NCBI GenBank assembly: GCA_045541115.1
Contig: JAZQIM010000014.1
Span: 67,523-131,522, forward strand
Length of the DNA: 64,000 bases
DNA from: Aphodoplasma sp045541115
GTDB taxonomy: Bacteria; Bacillota; Clostridia; UBA1381; UMGS1253
Reading direction: 5' to 3'
The position numbers and the translations under genes were made by a program. Position 1 is the first letter of the stretch, and each line of letters starts with the position of its first letter. Of the stretch, positions 8,623-16,834 are shown one piece after another. Below the pieces are notes generated by a model. The model saw only the letters and a program-made list of their open reading frames with translations, did no database searches and was not told where the DNA came from.

Positions 8623-9717
8623 TTATACATTAAATCTAAACAGCACTATGTCGCCGTCCTTCATCACGTATTCCTTGCCTTCCGAGCGCACAAGACCTTT
8701 TTCTTTTGCCGCAGTCATTGTGCCGCAATCTATTAAGTCATTATACGCAACAACCTCTGCGCGGATAAACCCTTTTTCAAAATCAGTATGAATCTTTCCG
8801 GCAGCCTGCGGTGCTTTTGTTCCGTTAACAATTGTCCATGCTCTTACTTCAGGTTCGCCTGCTGTAAGATAGCTTATAAGGCCCAAAAGTTTATAACTCG
8901 CCTTTACTATCTTATCGAGTCCCGATTCATCCATGCCCATTTCGCTTAGGAATTCTCTTTTTTCTTCTGCGTCAAGTTCAGATATCTCTTCTTCAATTCG
9001 TGCAGAAATCGCGATAACTTCTGATTTTTCTGTGGCGGCAAATTTCTCCACTTCATTTACGAGTGCATTTTTATCAATTCCTGACGCAAAATCATCTTCA
9101 GATACGTTTGCAACATATAAAACAGGCTTCATCGTAAGAAGTGCAACTTCCTTCATCATTTCTGCTTGCTCATCGCTAAAATTATACGCACGGGCAGGTT
9201 TTCCGTCTTCAAGCACCTTCTTTACTTCCTCAAGTAAATCAAGCTCTACCTGAAACTTTTTATCTCCCTTAAGCGCTTTTTTAACTCTGTCAATACGGCG
9301 TTCAAGCATTTCTATATCGGCAAATATAAGCTCAAGATTTATCGTTTCAATATCACGAAGCGGTCCTATGCTTCCATCGACATGCACAATGTTTGAATCC
9401 TCAAAGCAGCGCACAACATGCACGATAGCATCAACCTCACGGATATGTGACAAAAACTTATTGCCAAGTCCTTCACCACGACTTGCTCCTTTAACAAGTC
9501 CAGCTATATCAACAAATTCAATAATTGCCGGTGTAACCTTCTTCGGATTATACATCTGTGCCAATTTGTCAAGGCGTTCATCGGGCACGCTTACTATTCC
9601 TACATTAGGCTCAATCGTACAAAACGGATAGTTCGCCGACTCTGCACCCGCCTGTGTTATCGCATTAAATAATGTTGATTTACCTACGTTTGGTAATCCC
9701 ACTATACCAAGTTTCAT
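8623..9717 (-). CDS. ychF: YchF/Ola1-family ATPase/GTPase
   Basis: Ribosome-associated P-loop NTPase of the Obg-related YchF family, linked to translation and stress. The 364-residue protein has GLPNVGKST (P-loop), a DIAGLVKGASRGEGLGNKFL switch/G3 region, NVSED in place of the usual NKxD (typical of YchF, which prefers ATP) and a C-terminal TGS-like domain ending MKDGDIVLFRFNV. AGGAG precedes the ATG. Confidence 0.97.
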   Translation of the reverse strand: MKLGIVGLPNVGKSTLFNAITQAGAESANYPFCTIEPNVGIVSVPDERLDKLAQMYNPKKVTPAIIEFVDIAGLVKGASRGEGLGNKFLSHIREVDAIVHVVRCFEDSNIVHVDGSIGPLRDIETINLELIFADIEMLERRIDRVKKALKGDKKFQVELDLLEEVKKVLEDGKPARAYNFSDEQAEMMKEVALLTMKPVLYVANVSEDDFASGIDKNALVNEVEKFAATEKSEVIAISARIEEEISELDAEEKREFLSEMGMDESGLDKIVKASYKLLGLISYLTAGEPEVRAWTIVNGTKAPQAAGKIHTDFEKGFIRAEVVAYNDLIDCGTMTAAKEKGLVRSEGKEYVMKDGDIVLFRFNV

Positions 9718-9771
9718 AATATTTTTTCTCCTTTTTATCCATCTGTTTCAAATGCATTTTCATACGTGTCA

Positions 9772-9800
9772 ATTATAGCACATCAAATTTGACTTATCAA
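9772..9800 (-). promoter_or_regulatory. Probable sigma-A promoter of ychF-birA(-gltA)
   Basis: TTGATA and TATAAT are spaced by 17 bp on the minus strand, about 55 bp before the ychF ATG. The rest of 9801-10011 holds only an AAAAGCT/AGCTTTT inverted repeat at 9838-9877 and AT-rich sequence ahead of the MATE gene. Confidence 0.65.
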
Positions 9801-10011
9801 TAGAAAACTGCCAATTTTTGTTTTTCAAACCCAAAACAAAAAAAGCTCGACAAAATTTAATTAAACCAAGCTTTTTAATTTGATTATTTAAAGAATTTTT
9901 GTTAGAATATAGTAGAATAATATTTTTATAAAATGTATTACTTTTAAAGAGCGTTTTAAAAATATATTTTTGTATATTTTACTTCTTCGTTTAGGCTTTA
10001 AGGAGGCAACA

Positions 10012-11379
10012 ATGACTTTTTCAGAATCAATTAAAGATAAAAAATTTTTAAAATGGATGTTTACTTTGTCACTGCCGATAGCAGGACAAAACCTTATAAA
10101 TGCATCGATTAACACAGCTGACACAATAATGGTCGGTCAGCTCGGCGAAGTATCTATTGCCGCAGTCGGCCTTGCAAATCAAATTTTTTTCATGCTGTCA
10201 CTTATACTCTTTGGCGTATGCAGCGGATGTAATGTGTTCGTTGCACAGTTCTGGGGAAAAAAAGATACCACAAACATTCGAAAAACAATAGCACTGTCTA
10301 CATGGTTATCTATTATTCCCTGTGTAATATTCACATGCCTTGCGATATTTGCGCCGGAATTTCTGATGCGCATTTTTTCCAGCGATACAAAGGTAATAGC
10401 CGACGGATGTGACTACCTTCGCATTATCGCCCTAAGCTATATCCCCTACGGAATTTCACTTACAATAAGCGGCTCCGTACGCACAATTGAGCGCCCGACG
10501 CTGCCACTTGTAGTTTCTATTATTTCACTTTTTACAAACACATTTTTAAATTATGTGCTTATTTTCGGAAAATTCGGTGTGAGCGCACTTGGAATCAAAG
10601 GTGCGGCTCTTGCCACAACAATTACACGTATATTAGAGCTTATCATCGTTGTCAGTGCGCTATATATACGTTTTAAAAACATTTCGCTTCGCCCAAAGGA
10701 TTTTATACGTTGCCTGTCACCACAGTTTATAAAGCCGTTTATGCGTTCTGTAACGCCCGTAATTATAAACGAATCCACATGGGGCATAGGTGTTGCGCTT
10801 TATTCTGTCGTTTACTCTAAAATGGGAACAGGCGTTGTAGCAGCGATGAATATCAACAACGTCTTTGACAACCTTTTCCGCGCTTTGTTCTTCGGCATGG
10901 GTTATGCCGCAGGCGCAATCGTCGGCAAAACTATTGGCGAAGGAAAAGATGAGCTTGCGCTTGATTATGGAAAACGATTTAATATTATTACACCAATTTT
11001 TAGCATCGTCTTCACTGTAATCATTATCTGCTTTGCTCCGGCTATAAAATATATTTACAACGTATCTGATGATGTAATGTACAGCGCGATGATGCTTATT
11101 GTCGTATCAGGCTTATATGCACCACTTCGGAACGGAACTCTCGTACAAATGGTCGGCGTACTGCGAAGTGGCGGCGATACAAAATTCACACTTTTTTTAG
11201 ACCTTGCGGGCGTGTGGGCAATCGCTCTGCCGTTCGGCGCATTATTTGGCCTTGTTTTTAAATTTAATATAATAGTCGTTCACGCCATAATGCTATCTGA
11301 AGAGTTGTTCAAATATATTCTCATCACAAAACGCGTATTTAGCGGCAAATGGGTAAGCAATCTTGTGCGAAACATGTAA
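10012..11379 (+). CDS. MATE-family efflux transporter
   Basis: Membrane antiporter exporting drugs or metabolites in exchange for Na+ or H+. The product (455 residues) has about 12 membrane helices in two related halves, with the family blocks PIAGQNLINASINTADTIMVG near the start and GMGYAAGAIVGKTIGEG in the second half. The ATG at 10012 is set by AAGGAGG 6 nt upstream; a longer frame from 9970 lacks a ribosome site. Substrate cannot be told from sequence. It is single and convergent with the ZIP gene. Confidence 0.93.
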   Translation: MTFSESIKDKKFLKWMFTLSLPIAGQNLINASINTADTIMVGQLGEVSIAAVGLANQIFFMLSLILFGVCSGCNVFVAQFWGKKDTTNIRKTIALSTWLSIIPCVIFTCLAIFAPEFLMRIFSSDTKVIADGCDYLRIIALSYIPYGISLTISGSVRTIERPTLPLVVSIISLFTNTFLNYVLIFGKFGVSALGIKGAALATTITRILELIIVVSALYIRFKNISLRPKDFIRCLSPQFIKPFMRSVTPVIINESTWGIGVALYSVVYSKMGTGVVAAMNINNVFDNLFRALFFGMGYAAGAIVGKTIGEGKDELALDYGKRFNIITPIFSIVFTVIIICFAPAIKYIYNVSDDVMYSAMMLIVVSGLYAPLRNGTLVQMVGVLRSGGDTKFTLFLDLAGVWAIALPFGALFGLVFKFNIIVVHAIMLSEELFKYILITKRVFSGKWVSNLVRNM

Positions 11380-11381
11380 TA

Positions 11382-12170
11382 TTATCCAAGCGCAACGTCG
11401 AGTATCATCATTAGTACAAAACCGAGCGAGAACATTATCGTGCCGATATTTGAATGGCTGCCTTCAGACATTTCAGGTATAAGCTCTTCAACAACGACAT
11501 ACATCATTGCGCCGGCAGCAAAACTTAAAAGATATGGTAGCACAGGCACAAAAAAGCTTGCAAATAGTATTGTCAGGATTGATCCAAGCGGCTCGACAAC
11601 TCCCGATATAAGTCCGTACATGAATGCTTTTGACTTTTTCTCTCCGTTTGCAACGAGTGGCATCGAAACGATTGCTCCTTCAGGGAAATTCTGAATCGCA
11701 ATACCGATTGCAAGCACGAGCGCTGCACCGGCAGATATTGCTGCATTTCCGCTAATCCATCCCGCAACTACAACTCCGACTGCCATTCCTTCAGGAATGT
11801 TATGAAGCACTACCGCAAAAACCATTAGAGATGTCTTTTTCAAGCTACACTTTACTCCCTCGCTCTCACCTGCAGAAGCGTGAAAATGCGGTACTATTTT
11901 ATCGAGTAACAGCAAAAACATTATACCAAACAAAAAGCCTACCGCTGCAGGAATCAAAGCAAGTTTTTCCATATGCTCCGACTGCTCCATTGCAGGAATT
12001 AAAAGGCTCCATACAGATGCTGCGCTCATTACACCAGCAGCAAATCCTGAAAGCGAGCGATGCAATGTCTTATTCATTTCTTTTTTTACAAAAAATACAC
12101 ATGCGCTACCGAGCGTTGTGCCAAGCAGCGGAAGAAAAATGCTGTATAACACCTGACTTAAATTTTCCAT
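11382..12170 (-). CDS. ZIP-family divalent metal transporter
   Basis: Predicted importer of Zn2+ or another divalent metal. The 262-residue protein has about eight membrane helices; helices 4 and 5 carry the metal-path motifs HNIPEGMAVGV and NFPEGAIVSMP, as in ZupT/GufA proteins. A histidine-bearing cytoplasmic loop (KIVPHFHA) precedes them. ATG at 12170 is chosen over an upstream frame extension because GGGGGG sits 7 nt before it. Its stop is 2 bp from the end of the MATE gene. Confidence 0.92.
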   Translation of the reverse strand: MENLSQVLYSIFLPLLGTTLGSACVFFVKKEMNKTLHRSLSGFAAGVMSAASVWSLLIPAMEQSEHMEKLALIPAAVGFLFGIMFLLLLDKIVPHFHASAGESEGVKCSLKKTSLMVFAVVLHNIPEGMAVGVVVAGWISGNAAISAGAALVLAIGIAIQNFPEGAIVSMPLVANGEKKSKAFMYGLISGVVEPLGSILTILFASFFVPVLPYLLSFAAGAMMYVVVEELIPEMSEGSHSNIGTIMFSLGFVLMMILDVALG

Positions 12171-12305
12171 AAATATCCCCCCACATTTATTTTGATTACA
12201 CATAGGCTATCACATTACTCGTCTAAAGTCAATATTTTAGACAATCACTTTTTTTGTATATAAAAACGTAAAATGTATATGCTATATTCAAAGGAGTGAT
12301 TACAA

Positions 12306-12749
12306 ATGTTAAATACACACAATACCGACACAGCAGAGCTTTTAAAAGAGTGTAACGCGGGCATTAAAATGGGCGTAACATCTATTGATGAGGTGCTTGA
12401 TAATGTCAAAGACGAAAAATTCAAAAGCATTTTGTCTAAAAACAAAGAAGAACACCAACGCCTCGGAAGCGAAACACATGAGCTTTTAAATGAGTATAAT
12501 GAAGCAGGTAAAGAACCAAACCCAATGGCAAAAGGAATGTCGTGGATGAAAACAAATATAATGCTATCTGTAAATGAAAGCGACAACACCGTTGCAGATT
12601 TAATAACCGATGGCTGCAATATGGGTGTTAAATCGCTAAACCGCTACCTTAACAAATATAAGGCAGCAGACGAAAAATCAAAGGATATTGCTAAAAAACT
12701 CATAAACTTAGAACATCAGCTTTCAATTGACGTTCGTCCTTATCTCTAA
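12306..12749 (+). CDS. Ferritin-like helical bundle protein of unknown function
   Basis: A 147-residue, probably all-helical protein. EExH-like patterns occur at KEEHQRLG near residue 50 and NLEHQL near the C-terminus, resembling the ferritin-like fold of DUF2383-type proteins found in clostridia; the family match is by eye. No signal peptide or membrane helix. AAAGGAG precedes the ATG by 9 nt. It stands alone, ending at a strong shared terminator. Confidence 0.7.
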   Translation: MLNTHNTDTAELLKECNAGIKMGVTSIDEVLDNVKDEKFKSILSKNKEEHQRLGSETHELLNEYNEAGKEPNPMAKGMSWMKTNIMLSVNESDNTVADLITDGCNMGVKSLNRYLNKYKAADEKSKDIAKKLINLEHQLSIDVRPYL

Positions 12750-12755
12750 ACAAAA

Positions 12756-12800
12756 AGCTCTTGGTTTTTAGATTGTATCTAAATTCCAAGAGCTATTTTT
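12756..12800. terminator. Bidirectional terminator
   Basis: AGCTCTTGG/CCAAGAGCT stem with an inner TAGAT/ATCTA pairing, flanked by A- and T-runs on both sides. It serves the plus-strand ferritin-like gene and the minus-strand lyase. Confidence 0.85.
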
Positions 12801-12805
12801 ACAAA

Positions 12806-14254
12806 TTATTGATCAGAACCAAATTCTTTTATGTATGCATCCAAGAGTTTGCGCGGCCAGTCTGATACAGGCTCAAGTCTACCTGTAAAGAAACGAAGTG
12901 TCTTCGGCTCATGCACAAATCTTAAGCCGCCAATTAAATCTCTGTGATCATATAACCATTTTACTCTATCAATTACATACTCTGTTTGCGAAAGTGTAAA
13001 CACACGACGAGGAAATGCAAGACGTACCATCTCAACAGATGCAATATGTTCGCTACCATCTGGATTTCTTTCTTCCGACAATGTACCTCTTTCCATACCA
13101 CGTATTCCGCCACAAAGATAGAGTGCTGCTACTAATGCGCCTGCAGGATACTGCTCTGACGGAATATGACTTACAACGCTTCTCGCATCAATATGTGCGC
13201 CAAGTCCGCCTCCCGGTGTAATCATCGGCACACCGTATTTGTCAAGCTCATCTACACAATGTTTTATAAACTGCGGCCCCTGAGAAATAACGTCTATATC
13301 CATCGTCTCATCAAAGCCGATGATGAGCGCTTCCATTTCTTTAACCGACATACCACCATATGTCAAAAAGCCTTCAAACATTGTAATATAGTCTTCCATC
13401 TCGTGGAAAAGCTTTTCATCACGAATCAAAATTCCGCCGCCACGACCAAAACCGAATTTTCTTGCAGAGAAGTATATAACGTCAAATAAATCAGCAATCA
13501 TTTTTGTGATTTCACGCACAGACTTGTCCTTCATTGACTCCTCGCGTGTCTTTATAAAATACAGGTTATCCTGCAATAACGATGCGTCTAAAACGGTTAA
13601 GATGCCATTTTCTTTTGCTATATCAGTTGCCTGCTTCATATTTTCATATGAAATCGGCTGACCGCCAATAAGGTTTGTTCCGGCTTCAAGACGCATATAA
13701 GCTATATTTTGTGCACCTTCTTTTTTGATGCACTCTCTTACTTTATCAAGGTCGATATTTCCCTTAAACGGCAAATTACTTTTTGCAACGAGTCCTTCGT
13801 CCTTAACAAGCTCTTCTACACGGCCACCAAGTCGTGTAACGTGTGCTTTTGATGTCGTAAAGTGATAATTCATTATTACAACATTTCCCGGCTTTACAAA
13901 ATGCTGCGCAATGATATGCTCGCACGCACGGCCTTGATGTGTAGGAAGTAGATATTTTATGTCAAAAATTTCTTCAAGCTTGTCTCTCATGCGATAAAAT
14001 GTTTCGCTACCTGCATATGCATCGTCTGCACGAAGCATTGCCGACTGCATGTTATCGCTCATGGCATTTACGCCCGAATCTGTAAGCATATCCATAAAGA
14101 TGTCGCCGTTGTGAAGCATAAATGTATTATATCCCGCTTCCTGCATCTTCTGAAGTCTTTCTTCCGCACCAAGAAGATTAAGCTTTTGCACAACTTTTAC
14201 TTTGTGCATCTCCATCGGTATTGGTTCTCTATTATAAAATTTTATTTCCGGCAT
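12806..14254 (-). CDS. Beta-eliminating lyase, tyrosine phenol-lyase-like
   Basis: PLP enzyme of the tryptophanase/tyrosine phenol-lyase family, which splits an aromatic amino acid to pyruvate, ammonia and phenol or indole. The 482 residues include PTHQGR and the Schiff-base lysine K266 (SARKFG). Three substrate-ring residues match tyrosine phenol-lyase: T133 (HFTT), R389 (MERG) and F455 (LRFF), where E. coli tryptophanase has Asp, Ile and His. The PLP pocket is unusual: DASL instead of DxxR, and SARKFGFGRGGG instead of S(G/A)KKD. Substrate is therefore uncertain. The ATG is set by AGGAGG. A LysR gene is divergent from it. Confidence 0.85.
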   Translation of the reverse strand: MPEIKFYNREPIPMEMHKVKVVQKLNLLGAEERLQKMQEAGYNTFMLHNGDIFMDMLTDSGVNAMSDNMQSAMLRADDAYAGSETFYRMRDKLEEIFDIKYLLPTHQGRACEHIIAQHFVKPGNVVIMNYHFTTSKAHVTRLGGRVEELVKDEGLVAKSNLPFKGNIDLDKVRECIKKEGAQNIAYMRLEAGTNLIGGQPISYENMKQATDIAKENGILTVLDASLLQDNLYFIKTREESMKDKSVREITKMIADLFDVIYFSARKFGFGRGGGILIRDEKLFHEMEDYITMFEGFLTYGGMSVKEMEALIIGFDETMDIDVISQGPQFIKHCVDELDKYGVPMITPGGGLGAHIDARSVVSHIPSEQYPAGALVAALYLCGGIRGMERGTLSEERNPDGSEHIASVEMVRLAFPRRVFTLSQTEYVIDRVKWLYDHRDLIGGLRFVHEPKTLRFFTGRLEPVSDWPRKLLDAYIKEFGSDQ

Positions 14255-14296
14255 TTTTTGTCCTCCTAAAAAATCGTTTGACTTTTGACTTTTTTT

Positions 14297-14324
14297 ATTA
14301 TACAATAAAACTCGCAATTAGTAA
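14297..14324 (-). promoter_or_regulatory. Probable promoter of the lyase gene
   Basis: TATAAT (14297-14302) with TTACTA 16 bp upstream on the minus strand, about 43 bp before the lyase ATG. A LysR-type dyad lies just upstream. Confidence 0.5.
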
Positions 14325-14335
14325 AATTGATAGTT

Positions 14336-14352
14336 TCGATATATTCTATCGA
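14336..14352. promoter_or_regulatory. Candidate LysR operator
   Basis: Perfect dyad TCGATA-N5-TATCGA in the divergent region, about 45-60 bp upstream of the expected lyase transcription start, the usual place for an LTTR activation site. Assignment to the adjacent LysR gene is by position. Confidence 0.5.
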
Positions 14353-14380
14353 TTTTATTGATGGGTTTATTCTTGTATAA

Positions 14381-14415
14381 AGGAGGTATGGCATTAACCC
14401 TGCCATAAATAAATT
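14381..14415 (+). promoter_or_regulatory. Shine-Dalgarno separated from lysR start by a hairpin
   Basis: AGGAGG at 14381-14386 is 29 nt from the lysR ATG, too far for normal initiation. Between them is a perfect 7-bp stem TATGGCA/TGCCATA with a 7-nt loop (14387-14407). If folded, it leaves 8 nt between SD and start. An in-frame TAA at 14410 rules out an upstream start. A TATAAA at 14376-14381 overlaps the SD, so the transcript could also start at about 14388 without it. Confidence 0.55.
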
Positions 14416-15306
14416 ATGGAAATAAGAAATCTTACAACATTTATACACGTTGCTCAATTACGCAGCTTTACAAAGGCAGCGCAGCTTCTCGGCTATACAC
14501 AATCGACAATATCTTTTCAGATAAAGCAGCTTGAAACAGAGCTTGACTGTCTATTGTTTGAAAGAATAAACAACACCATATCCCTCACAAAAAAAGGCGA
14601 TGAGCTTCTTTTGTATGCGCAAAAAATTGTACAAATGAACGAAGAACTTAAGAAGGATATGATGGGCGATGATGCTTTGTCCGGAACAATTCACGTCGTT
14701 GCACCTGACTCTGTGTGCGAAGATATGATTCTAGCTAATTTTGCGGACTTTCACAAAGCATATCCGGATATATCTTTAAAATTTTCAACTGCTGATACAG
14801 ATGATATGTTTCGTATTTTAGACCATAACGAAGCAGATGTTATTTTTACCTTAGACACACATATATATCAGCAGGATTACATAATCGCAAAGGAAGAAAA
14901 AATAACATCGCATTTTGTGACAGGCGCAAACTCTCCTCTTGCAAAAAAGAAAAATTTGTCTGTTACACAAATTATTGATATGCCCTTTATTTTGACAGAA
15001 AAAAATATCGGATACCGCAGAGGTTTCGACGCAGAGATGGCAAAGCGTTCCCTTGAGATTCTCCCAATTATGGAAATCGGCAGAACAGATATTATTACAA
15101 ACGTTTTGGAAAAAGGCATCGGTATATCATTTCTTCCCGATTTTGTTACACAAAAAAAAGTAGACGAAGGCTCTCTTGTATATCTTGATATTGTCGATTT
15201 TGAAGTAGATATATGGAAGCAGCTTATATATCACAAGAAAAAATGGATTAGCGCTCATCTCGATGCATTCTTAAATTTTGTAATGCAAAACGAATTCAGC
15301 GTATAA
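14416..15306 (+). CDS. LysR-family transcriptional regulator
   Basis: DNA-binding regulator of 296 residues. The N-terminal winged helix-turn-helix (LTTFIHVAQLRSFTKAAQLL, then YTQSTISFQIKQLE) is canonical, followed by a periplasmic-binding-protein-like effector domain from about residue 90. ATG at 14416 is firm because a stop lies two codons upstream and the protein start aligns with the family. It is divergent from the lyase gene and probably controls it and itself; the inducer may be the lyase substrate (inference). Confidence 0.94.
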   Translation: MEIRNLTTFIHVAQLRSFTKAAQLLGYTQSTISFQIKQLETELDCLLFERINNTISLTKKGDELLLYAQKIVQMNEELKKDMMGDDALSGTIHVVAPDSVCEDMILANFADFHKAYPDISLKFSTADTDDMFRILDHNEADVIFTLDTHIYQQDYIIAKEEKITSHFVTGANSPLAKKKNLSVTQIIDMPFILTEKNIGYRRGFDAEMAKRSLEILPIMEIGRTDIITNVLEKGIGISFLPDFVTQKKVDEGSLVYLDIVDFEVDIWKQLIYHKKKWISAHLDAFLNFVMQNEFSV

Positions 15307-15320
15307 AAACATGCAACAAA

Positions 15321-15352
15321 AAGAGTGCAAAGCATAACCGCTTTGCACTCTT
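15321..15352. terminator. Bidirectional terminator
   Basis: Perfect 13-bp stem AAGAGTGCAAAGC/GCTTTGCACTCTT with a 6-nt loop between the converging lysR and S41 peptidase genes; T-rich on the plus-strand exit. Confidence 0.85.
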
Positions 15353-15354
15353 CT

Positions 15355-16809
15355 TTATTTATTTGCAGCCAGATATCCTGTATACTCAATTCCCATAAGC
15401 TCAAATGCTTTTGAAAGTTGCATATCAATTAACATTTCTACCTTATCCGCCTTATCAGACAGGCGCATCTGTGTATATATATCCATTATGCCCGTAGCTT
15501 CAAGTCCGTTATCTGACTGAAACGCCATAACTGCATTTGCCATCGTTTCATCATACGAAGTGTCTGTGGCACCGGCATTGTAACCAAGCACCGTCAGCCT
15601 TTGTTTTATCGCAGATAATCCTTCTCCCTCATACCCCAAAGCATATTCGGGCAAAAACTTCATCTTGTCAGCATCTGTATATTCAAACAACAGCGTCTTA
15701 TTTGAGATAGTATAATCAGGTTTGATCCCTACTTTGTTTATACTTTTTCCTTTTCTCGTAAGGTACTCACCCGTTGTAACCTTACACATTCTTCCCCCAT
15801 ATACGCCAAGTATATTTTGTGTAACAGCTTTTCCGTATGTCTGTTTTCCAATAAGTTTCGATGCTCCGGATTCCTGTAGTGCGCTTGCTAAAAGTTCTGC
15901 CGCACTCGCAGTATATTCATTTACTAATGTAACAAGCTGATATGGCTTATTTTTTAATGTGGAGCGATATTGTGTCGACTGGCCTGTTGCTTTCACTTTA
16001 TGTGTAGCGATAATGCCCGCTGGAACAAAACGCTTCGCAACATCAACTGCAACTTCTACATATCCACCTGTATTATATCGCAAATCGAGTATGATTTTCT
16101 TTATTCCATACTTATTAAATTCCGCAAGCGCCGATGCAACCTCTTTATCGGTCTCACTTGAAAATGATATTATTTGAAGATAACCTACATTTTCACCAAC
16201 AATCGCATAGCTTACAGTGCTTTGTTTTAATTCAGCGCGAACTAATACAAAATCAATTTCATTTCCGTCACGAAGAACTTTTAGCGAAACCTCGCTACCG
16301 ATTTCACCGCGCATCTTTGCACTTACATAATCGTAATTTTTTGCAAGCATATTTTCTCCGTCTACGGCAACAATCAAATCACCAGCGCAAAGTCCTGCTT
16401 TTTGTGCCGGCGAGCCATCTATAACAGATACAATCTCTGCATATCGCGAGCCTTTTGTAATATAAACACCAACACCGCCACCAACATTTTCTAACTGACG
16501 TGTGAGCTGCGCATACTCTTCTGCACTGTAAAATTCGCTGTACTCATCAAGACTTGAGAAAAGTGCGCGCAAAAATGTATCAAGTGCCTGCGGATCTTCG
16601 TTTAATAGATTTGTAAACGTTCTCTCAAGCAGTTCTTGTTTCGTTATATCAAACTGATATATTTCAACTAAATCAGAGGCGACTTGAGAAAAAAACTTCG
16701 ACTCATTTTTCTGCTCTATATATTTAAGATTTTCGCCGGCAAAAACCTGTGTTGAAAGCAATAACAAAAGCACTAATACCGTTGCTGTTACCTTTCTTAA
16801 ATTTCTCAT
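15355..16809 (-). CDS. Exported S41 (CtpA-type) processing protease with peptidoglycan-binding domain
   Basis: Carboxyl-terminal processing serine protease acting outside the membrane. Order in the 484 residues: signal peptide or anchor (TATVLVLLLLLSTQVFAGE), PDZ domain around 75-160, S41 core with catalytic Ser in YTASAAELLA and Lys in GKQTYGKA, then a peptidoglycan-binding-1 domain (AIKQRLTVLGYNAG to DIYTQMRL). ATG at 16809 is set by GGAGG 8 nt upstream. It ends the ddl-murI-DUF1934-argS operon, 25 bp after argS. Confidence 0.93.
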   Translation of the reverse strand: MRNLRKVTATVLVLLLLLSTQVFAGENLKYIEQKNESKFFSQVASDLVEIYQFDITKQELLERTFTNLLNEDPQALDTFLRALFSSLDEYSEFYSAEEYAQLTRQLENVGGGVGVYITKGSRYAEIVSVIDGSPAQKAGLCAGDLIVAVDGENMLAKNYDYVSAKMRGEIGSEVSLKVLRDGNEIDFVLVRAELKQSTVSYAIVGENVGYLQIISFSSETDKEVASALAEFNKYGIKKIILDLRYNTGGYVEVAVDVAKRFVPAGIIATHKVKATGQSTQYRSTLKNKPYQLVTLVNEYTASAAELLASALQESGASKLIGKQTYGKAVTQNILGVYGGRMCKVTTGEYLTRKGKSINKVGIKPDYTISNKTLLFEYTDADKMKFLPEYALGYEGEGLSAIKQRLTVLGYNAGATDTSYDETMANAVMAFQSDNGLEATGIMDIYTQMRLSDKADKVEMLIDMQLSKAFELMGIEYTGYLAANK

Positions 16810-16834
16810 GTTTATAACCTCCGTTATATATTTA

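Noticed and set aside
14388..14408. Six-codon ORF (MALTLP) before lysR as a real gene
   Set aside because: SD-to-start spacing is only 1 nt and the sequence is fully explained by the hairpin.
14255..14415. TnaC-like leader peptide before the lyase
   Set aside because: No short ORF with a tryptophan codon lies between the likely promoter and the lyase start on the minus strand.
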